Shown: positions 32,007 to 39,871 of the stretch, piece by piece
Layout: every line of letters starts with the position of its first letter
Numbering within the stretch: position 1 is the stretch's first letter
NCBI GenBank assembly: GCA_002083825.1
Contig: DAZV01000026.1
Span: 124,001 to 188,000 of the forward strand
Direction of reading: 5' to 3'
DNA length: 64,000 nt
DNA from: Candidatus Sericytochromatia bacterium S15B-MN24 CBMW_12
GTDB taxonomy: Bacteria; Cyanobacteriota; Sericytochromatia; S15B-MN24; UBA4093
The notes under the pieces: model-generated
The model's input: only the letters and a program-made list of their open reading frames with translations
The model's database searches: none
Told to the model about the DNA's origin: nothing
Translations under genes and position numbers: made by a program

Positions 32007-33236
32007 ATGATTTCGAAGACCAAAAAAGCGCTATTCGCTGCGACGATGAGCATGGTGGCCCTCGCGGGTTGTGCCCAGCCCCCGGCCAACAGCCCCGGGC
32101 CCGTTCCGGTCGTCGATGGCGGCAACCAGAATCCGAGCGGCGGCGTGACCGTTCAGCCCCCGGGTGCCGTCCCCCCCCCGATCGCTGAACCGGCCTACTG
32201 GAACTTTGACTGCCGCTTCATCGCCTTCGAGGCCGCCATCGACTCGGATAAGCTCAATAGCAGCGGCCACTGGGTGAGCGGCGTGCCGAACACCACGATC
32301 GGCAACCTCTTTCTCTACGACGAGGTCCTCAAGGACGTCTACATCATGAACGCGGCGATCGCCGGTCTGGACCCCTGGACCTACGGCAAGACCGTCGACG
32401 GCATCACCGATGCGGACGACCTCAACACCCTCAACCCCTACGCCTTCGCCGACGGCCGGATCCTCTTCGAGTTCGGCGGCTTCATCTACTACTACGACAT
32501 CTACTCCGAGGAGCGGGTGACGGTGGCCTTCGACGGCCGACTGCAGCACTTCGGCGGAGCGCAGCCCGCGGTCACCGGCGACGGCGCGGCCCTCGTCTAC
32601 ATCAACGACCAGGGCCTGGTGGTCATGAAGCTCCTCGACGGCGACTTCTACACCAAGACCCGGGTGCTCACCAAGATTGCCGCCGAGGCCCAGTTCCTGG
32701 GCGAAGTGGGCAAAAAGGGACACCGCGCCAAGGGGGTCATCCTCGACGTGGACATCTCGGATGACGGCAGGTGGATCGTGGTCAATATCGACGGCATCCT
32801 GCACCTGTACGACGTCGCCAACCCGCACCTGTTCCAGCTCCTTCCGCTCAGCGGCGGCGCGCTGGCCGGACTGACCGATCGGATCGGCCACGTGGCCATC
32901 AACTTCGACGGCCGCTTCATCGCCTTCACCATTTCCGCCAAGAAGCACGATCTCTACCACGATACCGACGAGCGGCTCCTGGTCCTGGACCGCGCGACCG
33001 GTTACATCGACACGGTTCCCTATGCCAACCTGGGCGACTTGGACACGGACGACTTCATCGCGGATCCGATCTTCTGCGGCAACCAGCTCCTGTTCGAGAC
33101 CTACGTCGGCGGGGCCTGGAAGGTCTGGAAGTACGACATGGACACCGAGCTCCTGCGCGCCATGGTCATCCTCAACAACGTGCTGGGAGACGTGGGCGTC
33201 GACGTCAAGATCTCCGACCCCATCCTCGACCCCTAA
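32007..33236 (+). CDS. Beta-propeller-like lipoprotein (tandem copy 2)
   Basis: Lipoprotein of 409 aa, nearly identical to copy 1 from about residue 63 to the C-terminus and in the DNA just after the stop ('CCCTAACCCTAGCCCTAACC'). The signal peptide (lipobox LAGC, Cys22) and linker are diverged, so the two share a body but not a head. One surface loop differs: 'GEVGKKGHRAKGV' here against 'GQEADEYGPDGV', exchanging acidic for basic charge. The ATG at 32007 follows the shared leader GTTCAGAGAGGTGTG at 31988; the GTG 9 nt earlier lies inside it. Read-through from copy 1 is likely. Confidence 0.85.
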   Translation: MISKTKKALFAATMSMVALAGCAQPPANSPGPVPVVDGGNQNPSGGVTVQPPGAVPPPIAEPAYWNFDCRFIAFEAAIDSDKLNSSGHWVSGVPNTTIGNLFLYDEVLKDVYIMNAAIAGLDPWTYGKTVDGITDADDLNTLNPYAFADGRILFEFGGFIYYYDIYSEERVTVAFDGRLQHFGGAQPAVTGDGAALVYINDQGLVVMKLLDGDFYTKTRVLTKIAAEAQFLGEVGKKGHRAKGVILDVDISDDGRWIVVNIDGILHLYDVANPHLFQLLPLSGGALAGLTDRIGHVAINFDGRFIAFTISAKKHDLYHDTDERLLVLDRATGYIDTVPYANLGDLDTDDFIADPIFCGNQLLFETYVGGAWKVWKYDMDTELLRAMVILNNVLGDVGVDVKISDPILDP

Positions 33237-33250
33237 CCCTAGCCCTAACC

Positions 33251-33280
33251 GGGGGGAGACCATGCGTCTCCCCCCTTTTT
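33251..33280 (+). terminator. 10-bp rho-independent terminator with T-tract
   Basis: GGGGGGAGAC / GTCTCCCCCC with loop CATGC followed directly by TTTTTGTTT. It is the best classical intrinsic terminator in the window. Confidence 0.85.
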
Positions 33281-33409
33281 GTTTGCCAGAGCGGGTTAGC
33301 GCTTGCACGTTCCACCGACAGGCTTGGGGGTTTGGTGACTACGTGATGCTCGCTTGCTGGGATATCATCGGGGTGGGTTAGGTTCTCGCGTTCAGAGAGG
33401 TGTGTGGAA

Positions 33410-34912
33410 ATGAAAACCTTGCGCTACGTGGTCAGTGCGGGCTTGCTGTCCGCCGTCGCCTTGTCGTTCATGGGGTGCCAGTCGCGACTGGATCCCTTGC
33501 TCGGCACTCCGGAAGGATTGGATGCCCAGGGCCGCCGCTTCGAGGCGGGTGAAATGGGGAAGAGCAAAGCGGGCAAGCCCCAGCCCACCTCGATCGATTT
33601 CAAGAAAGAGCTGGTGATCACGAACCTCAGCGTGGTGGAGGATGCCTATCGGACCACCGGTAGCGGCCCCTGGACCTTCGCTTACTTGATCACCCAGATG
33701 GCCGGAGGGCAAGACACCGACAGCTTCGTCAAGAATTGGCTATCTAGCTGGATGGCCGATCAAGCCATCAACGGGGATACCGTTCTAGCCCGGAAGAAAA
33801 TCAAGGAGCTGATCCTCGACCCGTGGCCCCGGATCCCGGGAACCGATCGACTTGATCTCACCCAGGCCCCCTTCCGGCTCTTGGCCATCACCAACCGACT
33901 CGACTTGCGAAACGTGGGCCATATCGGGGAGGGGCGCTTCGTCTTCGGCGTCATCGATCGGGCTGCGCCGCCGCCGGTTGACGTCGTACCCTTCACCGTC
34001 ATCTTCGAGTACGGCATCACCCTCAAAATGGGGGATCCCGAGTTCGATTACGACGACCTCAAGCCCGGCAACGACAACGCCGACGATCGCATGAAGGCCG
34101 TGCGGGCCTGGGCGGCCCAGTGGCATGCGCTCTCGAAGCTCTCCTACGGGCCTCAGTTCAACGCCGCCCTCCAGCAGATCACGGACACGTTCGCCAGGGC
34201 CGGTGCCGATCCCCGCAAGCCGAACGGCAGCGCCCTCAACCAGCTTCGCACCAACGAGATCCAGCTTTCGCTCGAGGAGTTCACCTTCGGCCCCGGCGGG
34301 CCGAGCATCCCCTTCGATCAGATCAAGCCCTGGGAAATGCGGGGGTTCCAGGTCACGAGCTCGGGCCTGAAGCCGGTGCCCGTGGCCCTCACCCCGCGCC
34401 GTAACCTCAACAACTCGGCCCAGCTCGCCGATTACATCAACAAGAACGCGAAGAGCATCCTTCGCGATCGCCACGTCGTGCCCGACTCCATGCTGGCTGG
34501 CTCGTCGCTGGTTCCCGGAGCCTTCAACTCGACGGCCGCTCCCATCGATCCGCCGATCATCTGGAACGCCCCGGGGATCCGCAACCCCGAGGCCCGCTTC
34601 AAGTTCGCCCAGAACACCTGCAGCGGGTGCCACCTGATCGAGAGCGGCTTCGAGCAGGACAGCGGCGGGGCCTTCATTCCCGGCAAGGCCTTCCTGCATG
34701 TCCGTCCGCGCCTGGCGGGCCAAGAGTCGGGTCTCTCGCCCTTCATGACGGGCGTCACGACCAAGGATGCGGTGACCGGCAAGCCGCGCACCCTCAACGA
34801 CATCGATCGTCGCATGGACGACATGAAGGTGCTGCTCGGCTATTCTCGCTCCAGCAAGTTCTACAACCCTCTCACGGAGATGGAGGCTCCCTTCCCGGCC
34901 AAGGTCCACTAG
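33410..34912 (+). CDS. Lipoprotein with a CxxCH (haem c-type) motif
   Basis: Lipoprotein of 500 aa from the ATG at 33410, behind the third copy of the GTTCAGAGAGGTGTG leader. The lipobox is FMGC with Cys23. A central region has 'LAITNRLDLRNVGHIGEGRF', 'FTVIFEYGITLKMGDPEFDY' and 'VRAWAAQWHALSKLSYGPQF'. At 404-408 the CSGCH motif in 'NTCSGCHLIESG' is a canonical c-type haem attachment site, followed by 'FLHVRPR', 'LSPFMTGVT' and a final helical segment. One haem in a 500-aa protein is unusual; relatives with this layout are uncharacterised. Whether haem is attached depends on a cytochrome maturation system not seen here. Confidence 0.8.
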   Translation: MKTLRYVVSAGLLSAVALSFMGCQSRLDPLLGTPEGLDAQGRRFEAGEMGKSKAGKPQPTSIDFKKELVITNLSVVEDAYRTTGSGPWTFAYLITQMAGGQDTDSFVKNWLSSWMADQAINGDTVLARKKIKELILDPWPRIPGTDRLDLTQAPFRLLAITNRLDLRNVGHIGEGRFVFGVIDRAAPPPVDVVPFTVIFEYGITLKMGDPEFDYDDLKPGNDNADDRMKAVRAWAAQWHALSKLSYGPQFNAALQQITDTFARAGADPRKPNGSALNQLRTNEIQLSLEEFTFGPGGPSIPFDQIKPWEMRGFQVTSSGLKPVPVALTPRRNLNNSAQLADYINKNAKSILRDRHVVPDSMLAGSSLVPGAFNSTAAPIDPPIIWNAPGIRNPEARFKFAQNTCSGCHLIESGFEQDSGGAFIPGKAFLHVRPRLAGQESGLSPFMTGVTTKDAVTGKPRTLNDIDRRMDDMKVLLGYSRSSKFYNPLTEMEAPFPAKVH

Positions 34913-34994
34913 GTCCATCTCGACGAGCGGGAGGGGTCCGGGGCCTCCCCCGCTCGTAAAGCGGACATGGCGATGCGGGAGGGAGTCGGGGAAG

Positions 34995-36320
34995 ATGATG
35001 CTGCTGATGCTCGGATTGGGCCACGCCTCCGCCCCGGTGGAAGTTCGGGAGCGCGTGGCGTTCTCCGGACAGGGTTTGGCCATGGGCCTCTCGAAGATGG
35101 TCAGCCGCCCTGCGATCCTCGAGGGGGCGATTCTCTCGACGTGCAACCGGACGGAACTCTACGCCGTGGTCACCAGCCTCGCGGCGGGGAAGGAGGCCCT
35201 CAGGGCTTTCCTTCTCGAGGAGCGGGACATGCCGGCAGAGGTCTTCGAGGAGTTCTTTTTCTTCCTGGAAGGGGATGCGGCCATCCGCCATCTTTTCCGG
35301 GTTTCAGGCGGTCTGGAGTCCCAGATTCTTGGCGAGGGCCAGATCCTCAGCCAGGTGAAGGGCGCTCAGGCCGCCGCGCAACTGCACCGGACGATGGGTT
35401 CGGTCCTGGATTCCCTGTTCCGGTTCGCGGTGACGGCCGGCAAGCGGGTGAGAGCCGAGACCGAGATCTCGCGCGGGGCCGTTTCAGTCTCGAGCGCGGC
35501 CATCGAGCTGGCCAAGGAAACCATGGGGGGATTCGACGACAAGGTCATCATGATCCTGGGCACCGGAAAGATGGGCGAGCTCGCCGCCAAGCAGCTTCCT
35601 TCGTACAACCTCCGCAAGATCTACGTCGTCAACCGAACCATGGAATCCGCCGAGCATCTGGCCGAGCGGATTGGCGGAGAGGCCGTGCCCTTCCATGCCA
35701 TGCGGGACGCCTTGGAGCGCATCGACATGCTCATCTGCTCGACCGGCGCGCCCCACTACGTGCTCACCCCAAGCGAGATGAAATCCGTGATCGCCAGCCG
35801 CAAGGGAAGGCCCCTCCTGGTGGTGGACGTCTCGGTTCCCCGCAACATCGATCCGGCCCTCGGCAACATGCCGGGCGTCACGGTCTATGACGTCGACGAT
35901 CTTCAGTTAGTGGCCAGCAGGAACCGCTCCGAGCGCCAGGCCGTCGCCGAGGAGGCGGAAGCCATCCTGGATTCCGAGATCAGCGGCTACCGGACGTGGC
36001 TGAAGAACTACCGGATGACGCCGACCATCAGCTCCTTCCGTAGCAAGGCCCATGCCCTTCGGGAGCAGGAACTGAACCGGTTCTGGGATAAGAACGCCCA
36101 TGCCTTCACGCCCGAGCAGCGGCAGCTCATCGACGCGATGACCCAAGCCATGACCAACAAGTTCCTTCATCAGCCCCTCTCCAGCCTCAAGGGCATGAAC
36201 GCTCTCCAGCAGCACCATCACGCCAGCGCGCTACGGACCCTCTTCGACCTGGAGGTCGAGGACTTCCAGGAGCACTACCTCCGGCGCAACGGGGATTCCT
36301 TTCCGACCCACACGGCCTGA
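34995..36320 (+). CDS. hemA: Glutamyl-tRNA reductase
   Basis: NADPH-dependent enzyme converting Glu-tRNA to glutamate-1-semialdehyde, first step of the C5 tetrapyrrole pathway, 441 aa. Catalytic Cys50 in 'ILSTCNRTELYAV' is intact; the regions around 'FFFLEGDAAIRHLFRVSGGL', 'ESQILGEGQILSQVKGA', the NADPH fold 'MILGTGKMGELAAKQL' and 'DVSVPRNIDPAL', and the C-terminal dimerisation helix complete the family. The presence of GluTR shows haem is made from Glu-tRNA rather than glycine. It is transcribed alone, with a strong terminator after it. Confidence 0.96.
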   Translation: MMLLMLGLGHASAPVEVRERVAFSGQGLAMGLSKMVSRPAILEGAILSTCNRTELYAVVTSLAAGKEALRAFLLEERDMPAEVFEEFFFFLEGDAAIRHLFRVSGGLESQILGEGQILSQVKGAQAAAQLHRTMGSVLDSLFRFAVTAGKRVRAETEISRGAVSVSSAAIELAKETMGGFDDKVIMILGTGKMGELAAKQLPSYNLRKIYVVNRTMESAEHLAERIGGEAVPFHAMRDALERIDMLICSTGAPHYVLTPSEMKSVIASRKGRPLLVVDVSVPRNIDPALGNMPGVTVYDVDDLQLVASRNRSERQAVAEEAEAILDSEISGYRTWLKNYRMTPTISSFRSKAHALREQELNRFWDKNAHAFTPEQRQLIDAMTQAMTNKFLHQPLSSLKGMNALQQHHHASALRTLFDLEVEDFQEHYLRRNGDSFPTHTA

Positions 36321-36354
36321 TAGGGGACCGCGGCGGGCCGAGGGTGGAGAGATC

Positions 36355-36391
36355 GAGCCCCGCTCCCCTGGCAACCAGGGGAGCGGGGCTC
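36355..36391. terminator. 17-bp stem terminator between hemA and the EPS locus
   Basis: Perfect inverted repeat 36355-36371 / 36375-36391, loop CAA, between the convergent hemA and glycosyl-1-phosphate transferase genes. Confidence 0.8.
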
Positions 36392-36421
36392 TCGACGCGC
36401 TACCCAAGGGGGGGCCGGGAT

Positions 36422-37855
36422 TCAGCGCGATCCCGTCTTGTTGAGGACGACCGAGATGGTTCGGAGCAGGATCAAGAGATCGAAGACCATCGAGCGGTGT
36501 TTGGCGTAGTAGAGGTCGAACTTGAGCTTCTCCTCGGAATCTTGTACCGACGATCCGTAGGGGAAGCGAACTTGCGCCCAGCCGGTGACCCCGGGAGGGA
36601 CCAGGTGGCGGCGTTGGTAGAAGGGGATTTGCTGCTCGAGTTCCATGACGAACTGGGGCCGCTCCGGACGGGGGCCCACCAGGCTCATGTCTCCATTGAG
36701 AACGTTCCAGAGTTGGGGGAGCTCGTCGAGCCTGGTGCGGCGTAGAAAGTTGCCGAGTCGCGTCACCCGGGGGTCGTTTTTCTGGGCCCAGACGGCTCCG
36801 TGCTTCTCGGCGTCGACCCGCATGGTCCGGAGCTTGTAGACGCGGAAGGTTTTGCCATGCAGCCCTGTGCGTTCCTGGGAGTAGAAGAGGGGGCCGCGGT
36901 CGTCGAGCAAGTTGGCGATGGCGACGATCGGCAGCAAGGTGACGGAGATCAGCAGGCCGAACAGGGAAAATCCGATATCCACGAATCGCTTGGCTATCCG
37001 ATAGCCGATCCCCCGCTTCCAGGTAAACTGCTCGACGAACCAGCGTTCATCGACATGCCTGACTGGAATTCGGTAACTGAGGCGTTCGAAGAGACCGGGA
37101 AGATCGAAGGTCTCCTCGTTCGGCGTGAGTTTCTGCTGCCAGTTCGATGATTGGATCGCGGAGGGTCCCGCCATGATGCTATCTGCCTTCCAAGCGTTGG
37201 CTAGGAGGGGCAATTGCCCGGGTTCCCCGAGCAGCGACAGGGGGGCACCGCTTGCTTGGCCCCTCTCGGTGACCATCCCCAGTGCTCGCATGCCTGAAAG
37301 GGGGTGGCGCCGGATCTCGCTGAGGGCCTCGCGGGCCTCGGGGCCGTTGCAGAGTAAGAGGACGCGGCGCCTGGTGGCACGGCAAGAGAACAACCATGTC
37401 CAGCCGCGGCGGCTGCCAATCATGAAGAGGAATATCAAACATCCGGCGGTGACCAGCGCTGGGAGGGTGGCGCTGTTGGAGGTGCTCCATGCGAGCGTCA
37501 TGGTTCCGACACTGACCGCGGCGATCCCCTTGCCGATGCTCCGTTCGTCGTGAGGCTCGAGGGAGTATTGATTGGCCGCGTACAAGGCTCCCATCATCAG
37601 AACCGACCAGATGGCAAGTAAGCTGAAGATGCCGGTGCCGCCCGTCAGAACGATTCCGAGAGACGCGGCGCTGCCCGTGCAAAGGAGGTCGTTGGCCATC
37701 AGCAGCCCCCGCCGATCCCCCTCGCTGAGTTCGTGGAGCCAAGGTCGCAGGGCTTCTTGCCATGACTCGCGTCCCATGTACCTGCGGGGGATCGATTGCA
37801 CCGAGGAGAGCGGACGGGAATCCTGGGGCGGGAAGTTGAGGGAGTCTGTTGACAT
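36422..37855 (-). CDS. Initiating polyprenyl glycosylphosphotransferase
   Basis: Sugar-1-phosphate transferase that loads the first sugar on undecaprenyl phosphate for exopolysaccharide synthesis, 477 aa. N-terminal membrane segments at about 50-165, a soluble middle region, and a C-terminal catalytic domain of about 190 residues with '[20 protein letters not shown]', the 'KLRTM' signature, '[20 protein letters not shown]' and '[11 protein letters not shown]', the WbaP/WcaJ family hallmark. The sugar is not predictable. It is separated from the export gene upstream by a large hairpin, so may be transcribed at lower level or separately. Confidence 0.92.
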   Translation of the reverse strand: MSTDSLNFPPQDSRPLSSVQSIPRRYMGRESWQEALRPWLHELSEGDRRGLLMANDLLCTGSAASLGIVLTGGTGIFSLLAIWSVLMMGALYAANQYSLEPHDERSIGKGIAAVSVGTMTLAWSTSNSATLPALVTAGCLIFLFMIGSRRGWTWLFSCRATRRRVLLLCNGPEAREALSEIRRHPLSGMRALGMVTERGQASGAPLSLLGEPGQLPLLANAWKADSIMAGPSAIQSSNWQQKLTPNEETFDLPGLFERLSYRIPVRHVDERWFVEQFTWKRGIGYRIAKRFVDIGFSLFGLLISVTLLPIVAIANLLDDRGPLFYSQERTGLHGKTFRVYKLRTMRVDAEKHGAVWAQKNDPRVTRLGNFLRRTRLDELPQLWNVLNGDMSLVGPRPERPQFVMELEQQIPFYQRRHLVPPGVTGWAQVRFPYGSSVQDSEEKLKFDLYYAKHRSMVFDLLILLRTISVVLNKTGSR

Positions 37856-37966
37856 GTTTTCACCTCATACGTTACCGAGCGAGTACCAGTTGCCTCCCCA
37901 ATTTACCGAGCGAGCCTTCGCCGGCGTGATGGCAGATTGATCCATGAACGTGGTCGAAAACGACAT

Positions 37967-38010
37967 CCCGACCGAAGGCCGCAGGTCCATGCCTGCAGCC
38001 TTCGGTCGGG
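37967..38010. terminator. Long hairpin between export gene and sugar-transferase gene
   Basis: CCCGACCGAAGGC / GCCTTCGGTCGGG outer stem, one mismatch, then GCAGG / CCTGC inner stem around TCCATG. It begins 4 nt after the minus-strand stop at 38014. No good T-tract. Confidence 0.65.
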
Positions 38011-38013
38011 CGG

Positions 38014-38655
38014 TTAGCGCCAGGTCCGAACGAACGCCACGGCCGTGATCAAGGAGGTAACGAGGGGCAGCCAGACCTCGACATCGGGTCCCCACACTTC
38101 TCCCACCTCCACGATTCCCCCTTCGGGAAGCGTGGGTAGCGCTTCCTTTGCCGCCAAGAGCTGATCGAGATCGTAGGTTTGGCGGGTCTGATTTTCGGGA
38201 TCCACCAGGGTGATGGCCTTGCGGTCGGCGCGGCGATCCAGCCCGCCGGCCGTGGCGATCGCCTCCACCAACGTGGGCGCCTGGCTGAAGTCGAAACTCC
38301 CGGCGCGTTCCACCTTGCCCAGAACGGTGACCCGAAGCGGGCGATACTGCGCGATGCTGACCAGGACCCGGGGGTTGTCCAGGATGGATCGGTAGGCTTC
38401 CTCGACGCTCGTGCTCACTTCCGTGATGCTTTGCCCCTCGACCTGAACGGGCGCGATCATGGGCAGGGATATCTGGCCGTCGGGCCGGATGGGCTGAGAA
38501 GGAACCATGAGTTCCGGATGCCCCATCACCGAGACGTTGAGGGAGTCCCCCTTGCGGAGAAGGTATTCCGATGCCGATGAGACGGAGGCCATGGGCATGA
38601 TCACGAGCATGGTGCTGATCAGGTTCACCACCAAGAAGCGGATGGTTTCGGGCAT
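38014..38655 (-). CDS. Wza-like polysaccharide export protein
   Basis: Outer-envelope polysaccharide exporter component, 213 aa from the ATG at 38655 (GGAGAG 7 nt before); the longer TTG start overlaps the preceding gene. Signal peptide 1-28, then a Poly_export domain ('YLLRKGDSLNVSVMGHPELM', 31-50; 'IRPDGQISLPMIAPVQVEGQ', 56-75) and an SLBB domain ('VTVLGKVERAGSF'). The C-terminal 'VWLPLVTSLITAVAF' is a membrane helix. At 213 aa it is much shorter than Wza (about 380), with one SLBB repeat, as in cyanobacterial and Gram-positive-type exporters. Confidence 0.88.
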   Translation of the reverse strand: MPETIRFLVVNLISTMLVIMPMASVSSASEYLLRKGDSLNVSVMGHPELMVPSQPIRPDGQISLPMIAPVQVEGQSITEVSTSVEEAYRSILDNPRVLVSIAQYRPLRVTVLGKVERAGSFDFSQAPTLVEAIATAGGLDRRADRKAITLVDPENQTRQTYDLDQLLAAKEALPTLPEGGIVEVGEVWGPDVEVWLPLVTSLITAVAFVRTWR

Positions 38656-38671
38656 GGTGTGACTCTCCTTA

Positions 38672-39871
38672 TCAATGGGCAAACGCGCGGGGTCGGGCGA
38701 TCCCCAGCGGGGACTCCCGGGCGGGCGGACGGGCCATCGTGGTCTGGGTCGCGACGATCCATGCGGCCCAGAGCAACTTGAAGGTCAGGAAATGCAGGAA
38801 GATCGCGGCCACCGAAAGCCCGATCAGAGCCGAGAAAACCGCCCTCGCCAGCGGGCTGCGCTGGGAAAAGCGAAGGTGCAAGCCCAGCGCCAGGATCAGG
38901 GCCAAGAGTCCGAGGCTTCCCAACTCGGCGAACGCTTGAAGGTAGGTATTGTGTGTCGCCAAGCTCCAGTAAAAGCCGCTCGCCGAGCCGGTGACATGGT
39001 GGAAAGCTCCTAACCCGACCCCGGTCAGACCCTGCTGCAATCCTTCGGTGATGGCAATTTGCCAGACCTCGGTTCGCCCGTTTCCGGTCGTATCCGTGCC
39101 CACGCTGAAGCGTCCCAGCAGGGGGGCGAGGATCAGGTACAGGGCGCTCAGGCAGCCGATCAGCGCCGTCGCGATTTTCCACCGGCGCTCCCAGACGAGA
39201 ACCGCCAGAACCATGGCCAGCAGCGCGAGGATGCCGCCGCGGGATTGCGCGAGGACGGTGGCCCAGGTGAGCAGGCCCAGCACGAGCAAGGCTTCCAGGC
39301 GGGTCTTTCGCGCCCGGAGAAAGTGGAAGCCCATCGCGGCTGGCAGCAGAAAGGCGGCTGTCAGGAAGTTCGGATCGACCGCCGCGGCTCCTACCACCAT
39401 GGTGCCTCGCCCATCGATGCCCAGGTGGCCCATCAAGGTGCAGGCGATGGTGAACAAGGCTGCGGCGCCGCCGCCCCAGAACCACGCCCGGAGCCCGCAC
39501 TCGACCTGGAACGGCGTGAGCGCGCTGGCGGTCGATAGCATGTAGATGCCCCAGATGATAGCCGTCGGGATGAGCATCCGGCGGGTTTCGGCGGGATCGA
39601 GCGACGTGAAGTAAGAGAGAGACATCGTCAGCACGAGAAGGGTGATGGCGACGTACCGAGTCAGCACCATGCGCCCGTCCTTGCCGTATCCTCGTCGGGC
39701 GGCAAGGGCGATCAGCAGGGCTGCCCCAAGGCCAAGCGCATTGACGGGCAGGGAGAGTTTCAGCGCGGCCAAGAGCATCTCGAAGGGGATCAAGGCCAGG
39801 AAGAGGCACCACGGCCACAGCCAGTAAGGCATGACCTCCGGGGCATCGACCTGGGATCCTGGGGCGATCAT
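38672..39871 (-). CDS. Wzy-type O-antigen/EPS polymerase or ligase
   Basis: Multi-spanning membrane protein of 399 aa with about 10-11 hydrophobic segments. The large periplasmic loop contains the Wzy_C/O-antigen ligase signature: 'VLAQSRGGILALLAMV' upstream, then 'GLTGVGLGAFHHV' and 'THNTYLQAFAELGS' (306-319). This is the enzyme that polymerises lipid-linked repeat units, or ligates chains. Its start overlaps the wzc-like stop (ATGA) and its end overlaps the neighbourhood of the export gene, so these three are translationally linked. Confidence 0.87.
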   Translation of the reverse strand: MIAPGSQVDAPEVMPYWLWPWCLFLALIPFEMLLAALKLSLPVNALGLGAALLIALAARRGYGKDGRMVLTRYVAITLLVLTMSLSYFTSLDPAETRRMLIPTAIIWGIYMLSTASALTPFQVECGLRAWFWGGGAAALFTIACTLMGHLGIDGRGTMVVGAAAVDPNFLTAAFLLPAAMGFHFLRARKTRLEALLVLGLLTWATVLAQSRGGILALLAMVLAVLVWERRWKIATALIGCLSALYLILAPLLGRFSVGTDTTGNGRTEVWQIAITEGLQQGLTGVGLGAFHHVTGSASGFYWSLATHNTYLQAFAELGSLGLLALILALGLHLRFSQRSPLARAVFSALIGLSVAAIFLHFLTFKLLWAAWIVATQTTMARPPARESPLGIARPRAFAH

